From positions 11,213-75,212 of the forward strand of contig DGLA01000018.1 in NCBI GenBank assembly GCA_002387205.1: 64,000 nt of DNA. Direction: 5' to 3'. The translations under genes and the position numbers were made by a program. This stretch comes from Stutzerimonas stutzeri (GTDB taxonomy: Bacteria; Pseudomonadota; Gammaproteobacteria; Pseudomonadales; Pseudomonadaceae). Below the pieces are notes generated by a model. The model was not told the origin of the DNA and did not search any database. It was given only the letters and a program-made list of their open reading frames with translations. Below, piece by piece: positions 61,246 to 64,000 of the stretch (the stretch's first letter is position 1; each line of letters starts with the position of its first letter).

Positions 61246-61270
61246 CAAATAAATTCTTGATATTCGTATA

Positions 61271-61365
61271 CACCCTCAACCAGGGGGTGTGGAGGTCTCA
61301 CCCTGCGCCGGTGTTCAGCCACCGCCGGGGTTCCTACACCAGTCATTGCCGCTGAAGGCCACTGG
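61271..61365 (+). ncRNA. Candidate structured RNA region
   Basis: Several nested inverted repeats are packed in 95 bases: CACCCT/AGGGGGTG (61271-61289), GGTGT (61286-61290) with ACACC (61336-61340) around an inner CGGTG/CACCG hairpin (61309-61324), and CCAGT/ACTGG (61339-61365) with an inner GCC/GGC. No reading frame is supported. The compact fold suggests a regulatory RNA, for example an antisense-type element, but no known family is recognised and the fold is only drawn by eye. Confidence 0.35.
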
Positions 61366-61500
61366 TTTCGCGCTCACCCTCGAAATTACGCGTCTATGAC
61401 TATGACGTCAACTCACATCCATTATGCGGATTGACGACGTTCCTCCGCTCAAGCATCAGGCAATATTGATGTGCTGTAGAGCTGAAATCCTAGGGATTTT

Positions 61501-62100
61501 ATGAAGAAATATAAAGCTCGCTTTTCTATTGCTGCAATGATCGCTGCAGCGCCCAGCTTGGTCATGGGAGGATTCCCGCTGCTTGGTTATGCGCCTTGGG
61601 GACGTAACAGTTTGGAGGTTATTGTTTTCTTCCTGGTGATTTATTCCGCTATCCATGTGCTTGTTGCGCTGCTGGTTATGCTGGTGAGCCGAAAGTGGGG
61701 GGAGTATTTCCCGGCCATCATGCTGGGTGTGATGCTAGGTGGCCTTGCCGGTTTGCTGGCGGGCACAGCAATGAGAATGAAAGCCTATGAGTTGGCGGGT
61801 GATCGTGCTGCTGTGTTGGTCAGTGCGATAGAACACTTCATTGAGGCTACTGGAGAGCCACCTGAGCGCTTGGAGCAACTTATACCTGGCTTTGTCGAGG
61901 CGATCCCAGGCAGCCTGCCGCCACTTGAGATTGTAACGGGCGAGGCGGCTCTCAAAGGCTTCTATGGCAATCAATGGGCTCTGCTGTTTAAAGCGGGTAG
62001 TGGTTTGAACTGGGACCAACTCGTTTACTTACCAAAGCAGAATTATGACCAGGTCGAGTCGAAAACCATGCTGGGGCGCTGGGCATACTTCCACGAGTGA
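61501..62100 (+). CDS. Hypothetical membrane protein
   Basis: A 199-residue protein with three hydrophobic segments in its first half (about 10-30, 38-63 and 70-90) and a cytoplasmic or periplasmic C-terminal domain of about 100 residues (HFIEATGEPPERLEQLIPGF and so on). AGGGA precedes the ATG by five bases. I do not recognise the family; its place between the structured RNA and the chimeric gene gives no clue. Confidence 0.6.
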   Translation: MKKYKARFSIAAMIAAAPSLVMGGFPLLGYAPWGRNSLEVIVFFLVIYSAIHVLVALLVMLVSRKWGEYFPAIMLGVMLGGLAGLLAGTAMRMKAYELAGDRAAVLVSAIEHFIEATGEPPERLEQLIPGFVEAIPGSLPPLEIVTGEAALKGFYGNQWALLFKAGSGLNWDQLVYLPKQNYDQVESKTMLGRWAYFHE

Positions 62101-62260
62101 TCTAAGGCTTTCGCTGCTGGCGCTGCCTGAGGGTGGCCGGCGTCGCTCTGCGCATCTCCAGTGACGGCCAAAGCCGGCCAGCAGTTCTGGGGCGGCAGCG
62201 CCGTCCCCAAATGCCGAACCATGCAACCCCTCAATTGATTGATGCCATGGAGTGCCTGAG

Positions 62261-62911
62261 ATGCCTTTGCAAAACCGAATGAGCCCGATGGGGCAGCTGC
62301 ATAATGTAAAGGCCAAAGGCCTGCTGATGGGCAATCGTGGGCGGCTGCACAATGCAGAGAAGCAGATCGTTAGATCATGGAAGCTACAACGCTGGATCAC
62401 CTGCGCTCTGGAGTATCACGGCATCAAGCGTGAGCTGATGGCGCCTAACAGCTACACCGAACTGTTTTTTCTGGACGAACCCACCAGCTATGCGACCGGT
62501 CACCGCCCCTGTGGCTATTGCCGCAAGGATCGCTACAAATCCTTCAAGGCCGCTTGGGCCAAAACCTTTCCAGATTCAGTGTCTATCAGTGAGCCCTATC
62601 CCCCAGTCTGGTTCATGGTACTGAGCGTTGGGTCAAAGCTGACCCCAGGAAAGACCTCGGTGGTCGCCATTACGCTCGTCAGATGGCTGGCAATCCGTAA
62701 ATCGTATGAGCCCCTGTCCAAATTTGCATTGAACAGGGGCTTATTGCGCTACTGTGCGTATCGGACTATGAAATTTAGGCAATTGCCTCCGATACTCATA
62801 CCAGTTGAGCCGCTCTCAAAAGGAAGAGAGGAATATCTGGGTGTTTTCCTCCCCAGCCGCCGAAACTTTACACCTGATGCGCTCCATGATTTCTTCTCCA
62901 AGCTCTCGTGA
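62261..62911 (+). CDS. Conserved hypothetical protein, probably frameshifted at its 3' end
   Basis: Residues about 7-95 belong to a conserved hypothetical family: MSPMGQLHNVKAKGLLMGNR, RSWKLQRWITCALEY, APNSYTELFFLDE and the metal-binding-like GHRPCGYCRKDRYKSFKAAW. After about residue 105 the sequence no longer looks like the family, and the last 96 bases run into the convergent gene's 3' end. Another frame (ending TAA 62700) reads VHGTERWVKADPRKDLGG and looks more protein-like. A frameshift or recombination is likely. ATG 62261 has GGAG eight bases upstream; MSPMG at 62279 is an alternative start. Confidence 0.5.
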   Translation: MPLQNRMSPMGQLHNVKAKGLLMGNRGRLHNAEKQIVRSWKLQRWITCALEYHGIKRELMAPNSYTELFFLDEPTSYATGHRPCGYCRKDRYKSFKAAWAKTFPDSVSISEPYPPVWFMVLSVGSKLTPGKTSVVAITLVRWLAIRKSYEPLSKFALNRGLLRYCAYRTMKFRQLPPILIPVEPLSKGREEYLGVFLPSRRNFTPDALHDFFSKLS

Positions 62912-64000
62912 TGCAAAGTCGAACCTGAGCTGGTAAGACTTTTCGCTGCGCCCGGCTTCCCAATACGAAAGCCCCTGATCAAACTGGATGGTCAGTTGAT
63001 TACCGGAGCGCAGCTTAAGCTGTAGCCGGCGGTAGTGCGGCAAGGTAGGCAGGCTTAGCACCTCTCCCTCGCGGCCGCAGTACGCCAGAGCCTGGCGGAG
63101 GGCCTCATCGCGCTCGCGAGCTGAGTGCCAATCATGCCAGCACTGCCAAGGCGAGCGATTGTCTTCCCGCTGATATTGTCGGCCTAGGATTCGGATAGCA
63201 AAATCTGCATCACTCAGCCGTCCGAGCTCGTGAATCACGCTGACCAGCAGATTCACGACTAGCGGGCTGCATACGTAACGGTCGCTGTAAACCAGTTCTG
63301 TAATTGGATCCTTGCCTGTGAGGGCATCATTAAGCAGGCTATTGGCCTCAGTACCTAGGTGCTCCCAGAACCGACGAGCAAAGTTGTCGAGCGAGCCATC
63401 CAGCTGATTGCCGATCTCAATCTTGATCAAGCCAGGGGGTGGGGCCGGCATGAGATCGGCAGCATTCAAGATGCGCTCTGCCTTGAGGTCGGAGGATGTC
63501 CCTCGGATGATCCGTGCACCGGCCTCCGCTAAATCCCATGTTTGGCCAGGTGCGGCCAGGTTCGTATTGTCGCTAGCCCAGGCAATGCAGCCTTGTGGGC
63601 CTTGCAGTGAGACATTTAGTGCCAGCGCCCCGAGATCCGGTATGGAATTGTGTAGGCATATCTGTACTCCGTTGAAGGCTAGCTTTGCCAACCATTCCTT
63701 TTGGTCTCTTGGCAGGCTGGAAACGGTACTTTCCAGTAAATGTAACTGCACTAGGTGTCCGACGCTTTCCCAACTATGCAGTTGATGCCTCAGGCGGCGT
63801 GCGACAGCAAGATCCCACTCTTCAGCGGGTGCAGTGAAGTAAATGGCTACGGTCTTCGCGTTGTCGTCCCTAGTAATCGCTCTTTCGACCGCCTCCTGTA
63901 GAGTGGCGATTTCTGCCTGGCTTTTCGGACCAAAGACAGCGAGCTCGGCGGGCAGCGCCAGGCCGGCAAGCCAAGTCTGATTGATCCACTCCAGCGCGAC
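62816..64000 (-). CDS. C-terminal part of a large unidentified protein (cut by window edge)
   Basis: The frame is open from the right edge to TGA 62816, giving 394 visible residues and no start. It is a soluble, mixed protein: WINQTWLAGLALPAELAVFG at the visible start, TVAIYFTAPAEEWDL, a middle domain with LTGKDPITELVYSDRYVCSP, and a basic C-terminus. No P-loop or nuclease motif lies in the visible part. The SDRY-type motif recalls C-terminal accessory domains of defence helicases, but I cannot assign it. The whole gene needs the sequence beyond 64000. Confidence 0.7.
   Translation of the reverse strand, partial: VALEWINQTWLAGLALPAELAVFGPKSQAEIATLQEAVERAITRDDNAKTVAIYFTAPAEEWDLAVARRLRHQLHSWESVGHLVQLHLLESTVSSLPRDQKEWLAKLAFNGVQICLHNSIPDLGALALNVSLQGPQGCIAWASDNTNLAAPGQTWDLAEAGARIIRGTSSDLKAERILNAADLMPAPPPGLIKIEIGNQLDGSLDNFARRFWEHLGTEANSLLNDALTGKDPITELVYSDRYVCSPLVVNLLVSVIHELGRLSDADFAIRILGRQYQREDNRSPWQCWHDWHSARERDEALRQALAYCGREGEVLSLPTLPHYRRLQLKLRSGNQLTIQFDQGLSYWEAGRSEKSYQLRFDFASRELGEEIMERIRCKVSAAGEENTQIFLSSF

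Overview
The window looks like the origin-proximal chromosome of a high-GC gammaproteobacterium of the Pseudomonas / Stutzerimonas (P. stutzeri) group. The block mnmG-rsmG-parA-parB-atpIBEFHAGDC-glmU-glmR-glmS, its spacing and the protein sequences are typical of Pseudomonas. A DnaA box (92-100), a second one inside parA (3001-3009) and a palindromic parS-like site (24448-24463) agree with a location near oriC. The species assignment is inference.

Region 1 (1-16046) is conserved core: tRNA and rRNA modification, chromosome partition, the complete F1Fo ATP synthase operon behind a good sigma-70 promoter, and UDP-GlcNAc synthesis (glmU, a DeoR-type regulator, glmS).

Region 2 (16176-36306) is lineage-variable chromosome. 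A four-gene minus-strand light-sensing cluster contains a bacteriophytochrome, a CheY-like regulator, a hybrid histidine kinase and a biliverdin-forming heme oxygenase, with the heme oxygenase last. Next come an SMI1/KNR4 protein, a DUF3301 protein, a COG0523 GTPase, a DUF3617 protein, an iron-uptake set (FecI-like sigma, FecR-like regulator, TonB siderophore receptor, PepSY protein), a TAXI-TRAP transporter with DUF1850, phnN, a YqaA/DedA protein and a broken LysR gene.

Region 3 (from a 44-nt tRNA 3' fragment at 37548-37591 to the right edge and beyond) reads as a genomic island. It holds a complete type I Wadjet operon (jetABCD, 38999-45693), a patch of decayed genes and orphan antitoxin-like genes (two interrupted by single in-frame stops), an IS1182-family insertion sequence, a NYN/LOTUS nuclease-like gene, a stand-alone curlin-repeat protein, a complete Gabija pair (gajA-gajB, 53343-57385), an SOS block (umuDC and an SRAP gene around one LexA box), a secreted endonuclease I, a predicted structured RNA region, and the 3' part of a large unidentified gene running off the right end. 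No integrase is present, so the tRNA fragment is probably the distal attachment site and the intact tRNA and integrase lie beyond 64000.

Known defence systems account for most of the island's large genes. The points least explained by known families are the short motif shared at the ends of the Wadjet and Gabija cassettes, the 145-bp duplicated non-coding unit after jetD, the curlin-repeat protein without its secretion genes, and the gene cut by the right edge.
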